Source: Citrobacter sp. RHB25-C09
Lineage (GTDB): Bacteria > Pseudomonadota > Gammaproteobacteria > Enterobacterales > Enterobacteriaceae
Assembly (NCBI RefSeq): GCF_013836145.1
Contig: NZ_CP057483.1
Coordinates: 620,001 to 684,000 of the forward strand
Reading direction: 5' to 3'
DNA: 64,000 nucleotides
The notes beneath the pieces are model-generated. The model did not search any database, was not told the DNA's origin, and saw only the letters and a program-made list of their open reading frames with translations. Below are positions 51,531 to 58,739 of this stretch, piece by piece. A program made the position numbers and the translations under genes. Within the stretch, counting starts at the first letter, position 1, and each line of letters starts with the position of its first letter.

Positions 51531-52718
51531 TTATACAATACGCGAAAATCCAGCGTCTAAATCCGCAATCAGATCGTCCACATCTTCTAAACCGATATGT
51601 ACACGAATTAGCGTACCGCTGAAATCCACGCCGCCTTCAGGGCGAATTTCCGCAATATGTTCAGGCTGATTGGCGAGAATTAACGACTCAAAGCCGCCCC
51701 AGGAATAGGCCATACTGAAGAGGTTGAAGTGGTCCAGATAAGCGGACAGCTCTTCATTATTGAGTTTCTTGCTCAGGATGAATGAAAACAGACCGCTGCT
51801 GCCTGTAAAGTCTCGCTGCCAGAATTCGTGTCCTTTACTGCCCGGCAACGCCGGATGATTTACGCGCGCGACCTGAGGATGTGCAGCCAGCCACTCGGCG
51901 ATCTTCAGGCTGCTTTCGTGATGCTGACGCAGACGCACGCCCAACGTTCGCAGGCCGCGACTGGTCATATAGGCGGTATCGGCATCAACCATCTGCCCCA
52001 TCAGATAGGCATTCTCGCGCAGTTGATCCCAGCAGCGGGCGTTAGCAACAGCCGTACCGATCATCGCATCAGAATGACCAATCAGGTATTTGGTGCCAGC
52101 CTGAATGGAGATGTCGACGCCGAAATCGAGCGCTTTAAACAGAACGCCAGCCGCCCAGGTGTTATCAATCATAATGATGGCATCCGGCGCGACGCGTCTG
52201 ACGGCGGCAACAATTGCCGGAACGTCATGCACTTCCATGGTTACCGAACCCGGCGATTCCAGAAATACCACTCTGGTATTGGGCTGAATATGCTTAACAA
52301 TATCCGCGCCGACCAGCGGATCGAACCAGCCGGTGGTCACGCCCAACTTGCCCAGCACTTTCGTGCAGAAGTCCTGGCTGGGCTCATAGGCTGTGTTGGT
52401 CATCAGGACGTGGTCGCCCTGTTCGACAAAGGCGAGGATCGTATTGGCTACCGCTGCGGCGCCGCAGGGGAAGAGGGCACAACCGGCACCGCCTTCCAGT
52501 TCACACATCGCTTCCTGGAGCGAGAAATGGGTCAGCGTACCGCGACGACCATAAAATAACTCGCCGTTGGCGCGGTTGCGGGTGGCGTGCTTTTTGGCTT
52601 CGACTGTCGCAAAAACCAGCGATGAGGCACGCTGAATCACGCTGTTTACCGAACCCAGGGTGTATTTCTTACTCCGTCCGGCGCTAACAAGCGTGGTGTC
52701 CAGTTTCTTCTCTGCCAT
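51531..52718 (-). CDS. metC: Cystathionine beta-lyase MetC
   Basis: PLP enzyme cleaving cystathionine to homocysteine, pyruvate and ammonia in methionine synthesis. 395 aa from the ATG at 52718 (MAEKKLDTT); 28 in-frame upstream residues are not conserved. The PLP lysine is in IQAGTKYLIGHSDAM near residue 210, and IMIDNTWAAG lies near 183. MetJ boxes lie just upstream. Confidence 0.97.
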   Translation of the reverse strand: MAEKKLDTTLVSAGRSKKYTLGSVNSVIQRASSLVFATVEAKKHATRNRANGELFYGRRGTLTHFSLQEAMCELEGGAGCALFPCGAAAVANTILAFVEQGDHVLMTNTAYEPSQDFCTKVLGKLGVTTGWFDPLVGADIVKHIQPNTRVVFLESPGSVTMEVHDVPAIVAAVRRVAPDAIIMIDNTWAAGVLFKALDFGVDISIQAGTKYLIGHSDAMIGTAVANARCWDQLRENAYLMGQMVDADTAYMTSRGLRTLGVRLRQHHESSLKIAEWLAAHPQVARVNHPALPGSKGHEFWQRDFTGSSGLFSFILSKKLNNEELSAYLDHFNLFSMAYSWGGFESLILANQPEHIAEIRPEGGVDFSGTLIRVHIGLEDVDDLIADLDAGFSRIV

Positions 52719-52735
52719 GTTGTGTTTCCTGTTTT

Positions 52736-52753
52736 TATACGTCTGGATGTCTA
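52736..52753 (-). promoter_or_regulatory. MetJ operator of metC
   Basis: On the minus strand TTAGACATCCAGACGTAT holds two adjacent 8-bp met boxes (AGACATCC and AGACGTAT, consensus AGACGTCT). It sits about 20 bp upstream of the start codon. Confidence 0.8.
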
Positions 52754-52885
52754 AACTACCACGAATGACAAATTGCGCATCCCGTCGAAAGGGATAAAGC
52801 ACAATATTTTCTCAAAATCGTCTCGTGTGACGTTTTACTGCGTAAGCGCAAAGAAAAGGAACCAAAGGTGCGGCACTATGTAAAT

Positions 52886-52908
52886 AGTAATGAGAACGAC
52901 TATCAATT
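52886..52908. promoter_or_regulatory. Fur box of exbBD
   Basis: AGTAATGAGAACGACTATCAATT read in reverse is AATTGATAGTCGTTCTCATTACT, a strong match to the Fur pattern seen before TonB-system genes. It lies about 60-80 bp before exbB. Confidence 0.8.
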
Positions 52909-52967
52909 CGACGTCGATTTGATATTATTACGCTCAGTTTTTGTGATTTGCGTCCTGGAGATACAGA

Positions 52968-53702
52968 GTGGGTAATAATTTGATGCAGACGGATCTTTCC
53001 GTTTGGGGTATGTATCAGCACGCTGATATCGTTGTTAAGTGCGTGATGATTGGTTTGATTCTGGCTTCCGTTGTCACCTGGGCTATTTTCTTCAGCAAGA
53101 GCGTTGAGTTTATGTCCCAGAAGCGTCGCCTTAAGCGCGAACAACAATGCCTGGCAGAAGCCCGTTCTCTGGATCAGGCAAGTGATATTGCCGCTGAATT
53201 TGCTGCCAAAAGTTTAAGTGCGCAATTGCTTAATGAAGCGCAGAACGAACTCGAACTGTCGCAGGGCAGCGAAGACAATGAAGGTATTAAAGAGCGTACC
53301 GGTTTTCGTCTGGAGCGTCGCGTTGCGGCGGTTGGACGTCATATGGGGCGCGGTAACGGCTATCTGGCGACTATCGGTGCGATTTCACCGTTCGTGGGTC
53401 TGTTCGGTACGGTGTGGGGCATTATGAATAGCTTCATTGGTATTGCGCAGACGCAAACGACCAACCTGGCTGTTGTCGCGCCGGGTATCGCAGAAGCGCT
53501 GCTGGCGACGGCCATCGGTCTGATTGCCGCTATTCCTGCGGTTGTTATCTATAACATCTTTGCCCGTCAGATTGGCGGCCTGAAAGCGATGCTGGGCGAT
53601 GTGGCAGCACAGGTGCTGTTACTGCAAAGCCGCGATCTCGATCTCGATGCCAGCGCATCGGCGCATCCGGTCCGTAGCGCGCAGAAATTACGTGTAGGGT
53701 AA
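52968..53702 (+). CDS. exbB: TonB energy-transducing protein ExbB
   Basis: Inner-membrane proton-channel subunit that energises TonB with ExbD. The 244 aa protein starts with GTG (MGNNLMQTDL). Three membrane spans are visible: residues about 20-42, 130-155 (NGYLATIGAISPFVGLFGTV) and 165-195. TCCTGGAG provides the ribosome site. Followed by exbD after 6 bp in a Fur-boxed operon. Confidence 0.98.
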   Translation: MGNNLMQTDLSVWGMYQHADIVVKCVMIGLILASVVTWAIFFSKSVEFMSQKRRLKREQQCLAEARSLDQASDIAAEFAAKSLSAQLLNEAQNELELSQGSEDNEGIKERTGFRLERRVAAVGRHMGRGNGYLATIGAISPFVGLFGTVWGIMNSFIGIAQTQTTNLAVVAPGIAEALLATAIGLIAAIPAVVIYNIFARQIGGLKAMLGDVAAQVLLLQSRDLDLDASASAHPVRSAQKLRVG

Positions 53703-53708
53703 TGGTTC

Positions 53709-54134
53709 ATGGCAATGCGTCTTAACGAAAACCTGGACGATAACGGTGAAATGCATGAAATTAACGTGACGCCGTTTATCGATGTCATGTTAGTGCTGCT
53801 GATCATCTTTATGGTCGCCGCGCCGCTGGCAACGGTGGATGTGAAGGTGAACCTGCCTGCGTCTTCCAGCACTCCGCAGCCGCGTCCGGAAAAACCGGTG
53901 TATCTGTCCGTAAAAGCGGACAACACCATGTTTATTGGTAACGATCCGGTGACGGATGACACCATGATTGCGCAGCTGAATACGCTGACAGCAGGGAAGA
54001 AAGACACTACGATTTTCTTCCGGGCGGATAAAACCGTGGATTACGAAACCCTGATGAAAGTCATGGATACGCTGCACCAGGCAGGCTATCTGAAGATTGG
54101 TCTGGTGGGTGAAGAGGTCGCGAAAGCGAAATAG
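53709..54134 (+). CDS. exbD: TonB energy-transducing protein ExbD
   Basis: Partner of ExbB. 141 aa. One membrane helix with the proton-carrying aspartate Asp25 (INVTPFIDVMLVLLIIFMV), and a periplasmic domain from residue 45 on (KPVYLSVKADNTMFIGNDPV). Same operon as exbB; the REP that follows may help end the transcript. Confidence 0.98.
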   Translation: MAMRLNENLDDNGEMHEINVTPFIDVMLVLLIIFMVAAPLATVDVKVNLPASSSTPQPRPEKPVYLSVKADNTMFIGNDPVTDDTMIAQLNTLTAGKKDTTIFFRADKTVDYETLMKVMDTLHQAGYLKIGLVGEEVAKAK

Positions 54135-54149
54135 TCAGGTAATAAAAAA

Positions 54150-54182
54150 TGCCGGGTGGCGGCTTCGCCTTACCCGGCCTAC
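54150..54182. repeat. REP element
   Basis: Single hairpin TGCCGGGTGGCGGC / GCCTTACCCGGCCTA between convergent exbD and yghA. Confidence 0.8.
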
Positions 54183-54187
54183 GAACA

Positions 54188-55072
54188 CTAACCTAAATGC
54201 TCCCCGCCGCACACGCCGTGCACTTCCGCCGTGACATAGCTTGACTCCTGGCTCGCCAGATAGACATAAACAGGTGCCAGTTCTGCCGGTTGCCCCGCGC
54301 GCTTCATCGGCGTCTGCTGACCAAATTTAGGGATTTTTTCCTGTGTCTGGCCGCCTGATATTTGCAGTGCAGTCCAGATAGGGCCCGGCGCGACGACATT
54401 AACGCGAATCCCTTTTTCTGCTACCTGTTTTGCCAGTCCACGACTGTAGTTCAGAATCGCCGCTTTGGTAGCTGCGTAATCAAGCAGGTGCGGGCTGGGC
54501 TGGTATGCCTGAATGGATGATGTGGTGATAATGCTGGACCCTTTTGGCAGCAGTGGGATGGCTTCCTGTGTTATCCAGAACAGGGCAAAGACGTTGACTG
54601 CGAACGTTTTTTGAACTTGCTCGCTGGTCAGGTCTTTTATCTCTGGAATGGCCACCTGCTTACCGGCAACCAGCGCCAGCGTATCCAGACCCCCCAGGGC
54701 TTCACGGGCTTTATGTACCAGTGAACGAGCAAAGGATTCGTCGCTGAGATCGCCGGGGATAAGCACCGCTTTACGCCCGCACTCTTCAATGAGGGCTTTC
54801 ACCTGTTGCGCGTCTTCCTCTTCCGCTGGCAGGTAATTGATCGCCACATCCGCACCTTCACGCGCGTAAGCAATGGCGGCAGCGCGTCCAATACCGGAAT
54901 CGCCTCCTGTCACCAGTGCCTTACGATCTTTAAGGCGATCGTGACCAACATAGCTTTTCTCGCCACAGTCAGGCACCGGTGTCATCTTCGCCTGAACGCC
55001 GGGGGCGGGTTGCTTCTGCTTAGGATATTCGCCGGTGTAATACAGGGTGGTGGGATCGTTTAAATGGGCCAT
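54188..55072 (-). CDS. yghA: NADP(+)-dependent aldehyde reductase, SDR family YghA
   Basis: 294 aa from the ATG at 55072 (MAHLNDPTTLY). Short-chain dehydrogenase/reductase with the coenzyme loop TGGDSGIGRAA near residue 57, the catalytic Ser in ITTSSIQAYQ and the Tyr-x3-Lys pair in LLDYAATKAA near 200. The N-terminal extension of about 45 residues (YYTGEYPKQKQPAPG) is typical of the GRD/YghA type. Reduces aldehydes in E. coli. Confidence 0.95.
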   Translation of the reverse strand: MAHLNDPTTLYYTGEYPKQKQPAPGVQAKMTPVPDCGEKSYVGHDRLKDRKALVTGGDSGIGRAAAIAYAREGADVAINYLPAEEEDAQQVKALIEECGRKAVLIPGDLSDESFARSLVHKAREALGGLDTLALVAGKQVAIPEIKDLTSEQVQKTFAVNVFALFWITQEAIPLLPKGSSIITTSSIQAYQPSPHLLDYAATKAAILNYSRGLAKQVAEKGIRVNVVAPGPIWTALQISGGQTQEKIPKFGQQTPMKRAGQPAELAPVYVYLASQESSYVTAEVHGVCGGEHLG

Positions 55073-55164
55073 TGCGTTTCTCCCCTTCAGGTTGAACATC
55101 CTTTAAGGGTAGACGCTGTGGCGCGGGTGAGCGGGAACCAGGACGATCCTTAACGGTGCGTCGC

Positions 55165-55590
55165 TTAAGGTTTTTTAAGCGACAGCTTCTCGTCCAGCGC
55201 AACGCTGCTGATATTGATCGTGCGGTATTTCTCTTCCGAGAGCCTGCGCGTTAAGCGTAACGTTGCCGTTTCGCGAGCCAGCAGATGCTGCCAGGTCCCT
55301 TCGAGGCGAGCCATGATTTTATCGCGCAGCGCGGGCTGCTGCTTCATGATGGCGTTAATGACCGCACCATAAATCTCTTCTTTCACCTGAAGTGCATAGA
55401 TCTCCCGGCGATTCTGCCATTTGAGACGGACCAATGCGGCAGGAATAGGCGTGGATTCTTGCGCAACGCTTTCCAGTATCGCGTTTTTATTCGCGATAAG
55501 CGCGGCAAGATTTTCCTTTAAGATAAACTGGTCGCTTTTATGATCGTCTAAAGCCAAATAGACATTGTTATCTTCAACATCTTTAATCAT
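55165..55590 (-). CDS. Unknown soluble protein, second gene of a two-gene unit
   Basis: I do not recognise this 141 aa product. It is predicted helical and soluble, with no signal sequence or membrane span. Features include an acidic N-terminus (MIKDVEDNNVYLALDDHKSD), a central KENLAALIANKNAILESV helix and a basic, Arg-rich C-terminal half (ARETATLRLTRRLSEEKYR, ending SLKKP). Its ATG overlaps the stop of the upstream gene by four bases (ATGA), a sign of translational coupling and hence a possible complex. The pair stands where E. coli has yqhA. Confidence 0.75.
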   Translation of the reverse strand: MIKDVEDNNVYLALDDHKSDQFILKENLAALIANKNAILESVAQESTPIPAALVRLKWQNRREIYALQVKEEIYGAVINAIMKQQPALRDKIMARLEGTWQHLLARETATLRLTRRLSEEKYRTINISSVALDEKLSLKKP

Positions 55591-55994
55591 GATTCGTCAT
55601 CCAGAGAATAAAAAATAGGCGAGTCGCGTTCCTGAGTAATTAAATTAAGCCAAATTTCATTGCCGTTTTCGTTAATATGGGTCGTGGTTTCGCGCATTAT
55701 TTTACTTAAGGTTTGAGCGTCGATGTCGCCTTCCGCCTGTAATGCATTAATGACTTTGGCAAAGGTCTCAATTTTAGCTACGCGATTAAGCCGTTCTTTG
55801 AAATGTCGGTCATGCTCTTCGAGCAATATATTTTTTGCTTGTCCCGTGGATACTGCACTGATTAATATGTCAGCCTCATAGTCGCCCAGGGTTCGCTTTC
55901 CCTGAGTTAAATTATTTTTGTTATCTGCGGTTTTATCCGCCTGAGCGCTGGGAGACAGATGAAAACGCGGCGGAACAAGATGCTCGGGAAGCAT
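55587..55994 (-). CDS. Unknown soluble protein, first gene of a two-gene unit
   Basis: Unrecognised 135 aa protein. The N-terminus is Pro/His-rich and probably disordered (MLPEHLVPPRFHLSPSAQAD); residues about 40-110 are strongly helical with charged heptads (ILLEEHDRHFKERLNRVAKI, FAKVINALQAEGDIDAQTLS); the end is acidic (SLDDES). AAAGGATAA lies 10 bases before the start. Codon use and base content are more AT-rich than in yghA or yghZ, suggesting acquisition. Size, helical content and pairing recall secretion chaperones or adaptor proteins, but no motif supports a particular role. Confidence 0.75.
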   Translation of the reverse strand: MLPEHLVPPRFHLSPSAQADKTADNKNNLTQGKRTLGDYEADILISAVSTGQAKNILLEEHDRHFKERLNRVAKIETFAKVINALQAEGDIDAQTLSKIMRETTTHINENGNEIWLNLITQERDSPIFYSLDDES

Positions 55995-56098
55995 GTTGCA
56001 TTATCCTTTATTATCAAATGTATAATTATCTTTATTCGGCAGGCCGCGTTGACAATAACATGGCGTAATTTTAAAATCAAAAAAAATGGAGCCACACG

Positions 56099-56602
56099 AT
56101 GAATAGTGCTTTTTATTCCGTTATTTGCCTGCTATTGCTCTTGAGCATTGTCTTTTTTTTAATGCATGAATTTAATATACAGCGCAGAGCGAAAGAACAG
56201 CCGCTGGCGGCTCATTCTATCCCCTTGACCAAAGAAGAGGGTGAAGATCACTTTTCCGCACTGATGAATGCGATTACTCCTGTGTGGTATTGGCGGGTGA
56301 ATCATGAATATATTGATTTCCTGCATGCCACAATAAAACGCATGACGATGACACAGTTGAATGATACGCCCGGTCTGTTTGAAGCGCAGCGACGCTGTAG
56401 CGATCTCAACTCAGCGGTCTATAAATACTACGACACGATTAAAAAACGCTGCCTCAATGGAGAGCAGGTCGCGCATTCTGATCTGGACGTGCTGAACCTG
56501 CGCCAGTGTTTTATGGAATTTAGTCTTGAGGCATATCCCAGCCTGGTGGCCACCGTCTGGCCAGAATATCAGCGTCCGTGGGTCAAACCCGACGACGTGT
56601 GA
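56099..56602 (+). CDS. Unknown membrane-anchored protein divergent from the two-gene unit
   Basis: Unrecognised 167 aa protein. An N-terminal span (FYSVICLLLLLSIVFFLMHE, residues 5-24) anchors a mostly helical domain rich in Tyr, His and Arg (VWYWRVNHEYIDFLHATIKR, AQRRCSDLNSAVYKYY). The span is followed by QRRAK, so the domain is probably cytoplasmic. GGAG lies 7 bases before the ATG. It is divergent from the coupled gene pair across a 104-bp spacer, so the three genes may form one functional group. Two cysteines near 110 and 132 are in the soluble part. Confidence 0.75.
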   Translation: MNSAFYSVICLLLLLSIVFFLMHEFNIQRRAKEQPLAAHSIPLTKEEGEDHFSALMNAITPVWYWRVNHEYIDFLHATIKRMTMTQLNDTPGLFEAQRRCSDLNSAVYKYYDTIKKRCLNGEQVAHSDLDVLNLRQCFMEFSLEAYPSLVATVWPEYQRPWVKPDDV

Positions 56603-56612
56603 AGGGCGATTG

Positions 56613-56668
56613 TGCCGGATGGCGCTGTGCTTATCCGGCCTACAAGGCTGTAGGCCGACACCCGGCAT
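56613..56668. repeat. REP/BIME element
   Basis: Inverted REP units (TGCCGGATGGCGCTGTGCTTATCCGGCCTAC and GTAGGCCG ... ACACCCGGCA) between the unknown membrane gene and yghZ. Confidence 0.8.
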
Positions 56669-56674
56669 TCAGGA

Positions 56675-57715
56675 CTATTTATCGGAAGAGGCCTGCCACA
56701 AATTCAGTTGACCATCTGCCACATGCTGATCGATCTGCGCCAGTTCTTCGGTGGTGAAAGTGAGATTCTTCAGCGCCTGCACGTTTTCTTCCAACTGTTC
56801 CGGTCGACTTGCGCCGATCAGCACTGACGTCACCCGGTTATCTTTCAACAGCCAGCTTAATGCCATTTGCGCCATTGACTGGCCGCGCCGTTGTGCCATC
56901 TCGTTCAGCAAACGCAGGCTGTTGAGGTTGGCTTCGGTGAGCATGTTTTCCGTCAGCCCGCGCAGCTTTTTCCCTTCCCGCTGCATGCGTGAACCGTCCG
57001 GGATGCCATTAAGATATTTGCCGGTCAACAGCCCCTGCGCCAGTGGCGTAAATGCAATACAGCCCACGCCATTGGCGTCCAGCGTATCCAGCAAGCCGCT
57101 TTTGTCTACCCAGCGATTCAACAGGTTATAGGATGGCTGGTGGATCAATAACGGCACCTTCCACTCCCTTAACAACTCGGCCATTTTTTGCGTGCGCTCT
57201 GGGGAGTAGGACGAAATACCCACGTACAGCGCTTTCCCGCTTTGTACCGCCTGCGCCAGTGCAGATGCCGTCTCTTCCATCGGCGTCTTTTCATCTACGC
57301 GGTGCGAATAGAAGATATCCACGTAATCCAGCCCCATTCGTTTGAGGCTCTGATCGAGGCTGGCAAGCAGGTATTTTCGCGAGCCGCCAGAACCATACGG
57401 GCCGGGCCACATGTCATATCCGGCTTTGGTGGAGATAATCAGTTCATCGCGGTATGAGGCAAAATCTTCCCGCAGCAGACGACCGAAGTTCTCTTCCGCG
57501 CTGCCGGGAGGCGGCCCGTAGTTATTCGCCAGATCGAAGTGGGTGATGCCGCAATCAAAAGCTTTGCGCAGCAGGGCGCGTTGTGAATCGAGAGCTTGAA
57601 CGTGGCCGAAGCTATGCCACAGACCGAGTGACAGCGCGGGCAGTTGCAGCCCGCTTTTTCCGCAATAGCGGTACTGCATCTGCTCATAACGGTCAGGGGA
57701 GGCGTTCCAGGACAT
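56675..57715 (-). CDS. yghZ: L-glyceraldehyde 3-phosphate reductase YghZ
   Basis: Aldo-keto reductase (AKR14, also called Gpr) that reduces L-glyceraldehyde 3-phosphate and methylglyoxal. The 346 aa length equals E. coli. Catalytic residues lie in HFDLANNYGPPPGSAE (Asp, Tyr), ISTKAGYDMW (Lys) and DIFYSHRVDE (His); the cofactor loop is VLIGASRPEQLEEN near residue 310. Divergent from yghX across about 80 bp. Confidence 0.96.
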   Translation of the reverse strand: MSWNASPDRYEQMQYRYCGKSGLQLPALSLGLWHSFGHVQALDSQRALLRKAFDCGITHFDLANNYGPPPGSAEENFGRLLREDFASYRDELIISTKAGYDMWPGPYGSGGSRKYLLASLDQSLKRMGLDYVDIFYSHRVDEKTPMEETASALAQAVQSGKALYVGISSYSPERTQKMAELLREWKVPLLIHQPSYNLLNRWVDKSGLLDTLDANGVGCIAFTPLAQGLLTGKYLNGIPDGSRMQREGKKLRGLTENMLTEANLNSLRLLNEMAQRRGQSMAQMALSWLLKDNRVTSVLIGASRPEQLEENVQALKNLTFTTEELAQIDQHVADGQLNLWQASSDK

Positions 57716-57796
57716 GATGTCTCCTTTCAGGTGATGAATTTTCGAAACAGCGTTTTCATTCTATGCTTATACAATCACAAATCCGGGAGATATGCG

Positions 57797-58684
57797 ATGA
57801 CGCGTCTGACAGCAAAAGATTTTCCGCAGGAATTGCTCGATTATTATGACTACTACGCGCATGGGAAAATATCGAAGCGTGAGTTTCTTAATCTTGCAGC
57901 AAAGTATGCCGTCGGCGGGGTCACCGCGCTGGCGCTGCTCAATATGCTCAAACCAAACTATGCGCTGGCGGAGCAGGTGAAATTTACCGATCCCGATATT
58001 TTACCCGAGTACATTCACTATCCGTCGCCCAACGGACATGGTGAGGTCCGGGGTTATCTGGTGCGTCCGACGAAAACGACCGGGAAAGTGCCGGCGGTGG
58101 TGGTGGTGCATGAGAATCGGGGCCTGAACCCGTATATCGAAGATGTGGCGCGACGCGTGGCAAAGGCGGGCTATATTGCGCTGGCACCAGACGGCTTAAG
58201 CTCGGTAGGCGGATATCCCGGTAACGATGAAGAAGGTAAAGCGTTACAGCAGAAGGTGGACCCAACGAAGCTAATGAATGACTTTTTTGCCGCCGTCGAA
58301 TTTATGCAGAAGCATCCGGATGCCAGCGGCAAAGTAGGTATTACGGGCTTTTGTTATGGCGGTGGAGTCTCAAACGCGGCGGCAGTGGCGTATCCGGAAC
58401 TTAATTGTGCAGTACCGTTCTATGGTCGTCAGCCTCAGGCGGCGGACGTGGAAAAAATACAAGCGCCAATCCTTCTGCATTATGCGGAACTGGATAAGAA
58501 CATAAATGAAGGCTGGCCTGCCTATGAAGCAGCATTAAAGGCACACGAGAAAGTCTATGAAGCGTACATTTACCCAGGGGTTAATCACGGATTTCATAAT
58601 GATTCCACGCCGCGCTACGACGAGGCCGCCGCAGAGTTGGCGTGGAAACGAACGCTGGACTGGTTCGAGAAATATTTACGCTAA
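57797..58684 (+). CDS. yghX: Dienelactone hydrolase-family protein YghX
   Basis: 295 aa alpha/beta hydrolase. I chose the ATG at 57797 (MTRLTAKDFPQELL) with GGGAGATATGCG upstream; the longer frame adds 51 residues overlapping the yghZ start. Nucleophile Cys is in ITGFCYGGGVS near residue 186, Asp in LHYAELDKN and His in GVNHGFHN near 266. A Tat-like segment, SKREFLNLAAKYAVGGV to YALA, sits at residues 26-57, after an unusual 25-residue lead. The gene is intact here, while annotations of E. coli K-12 show it broken. Confidence 0.9.
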   Translation: MTRLTAKDFPQELLDYYDYYAHGKISKREFLNLAAKYAVGGVTALALLNMLKPNYALAEQVKFTDPDILPEYIHYPSPNGHGEVRGYLVRPTKTTGKVPAVVVVHENRGLNPYIEDVARRVAKAGYIALAPDGLSSVGGYPGNDEEGKALQQKVDPTKLMNDFFAAVEFMQKHPDASGKVGITGFCYGGGVSNAAAVAYPELNCAVPFYGRQPQAADVEKIQAPILLHYAELDKNINEGWPAYEAALKAHEKVYEAYIYPGVNHGFHNDSTPRYDEAAAELAWKRTLDWFEKYLR

Positions 58685-58699
58685 CCATTAAACGTTTGT

Positions 58700-58730
58700 T
58701 GGCCGGGTAAGGCGAAGCCTCCACCCGGCA
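58700..58730. repeat. REP element
   Basis: Single hairpin TGGCCGGGTAAGGCG / CCACCCGGCA between convergent yghX and the autotransporter gene. Confidence 0.8.
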
Positions 58731-58739
58731 ATTCATCCC

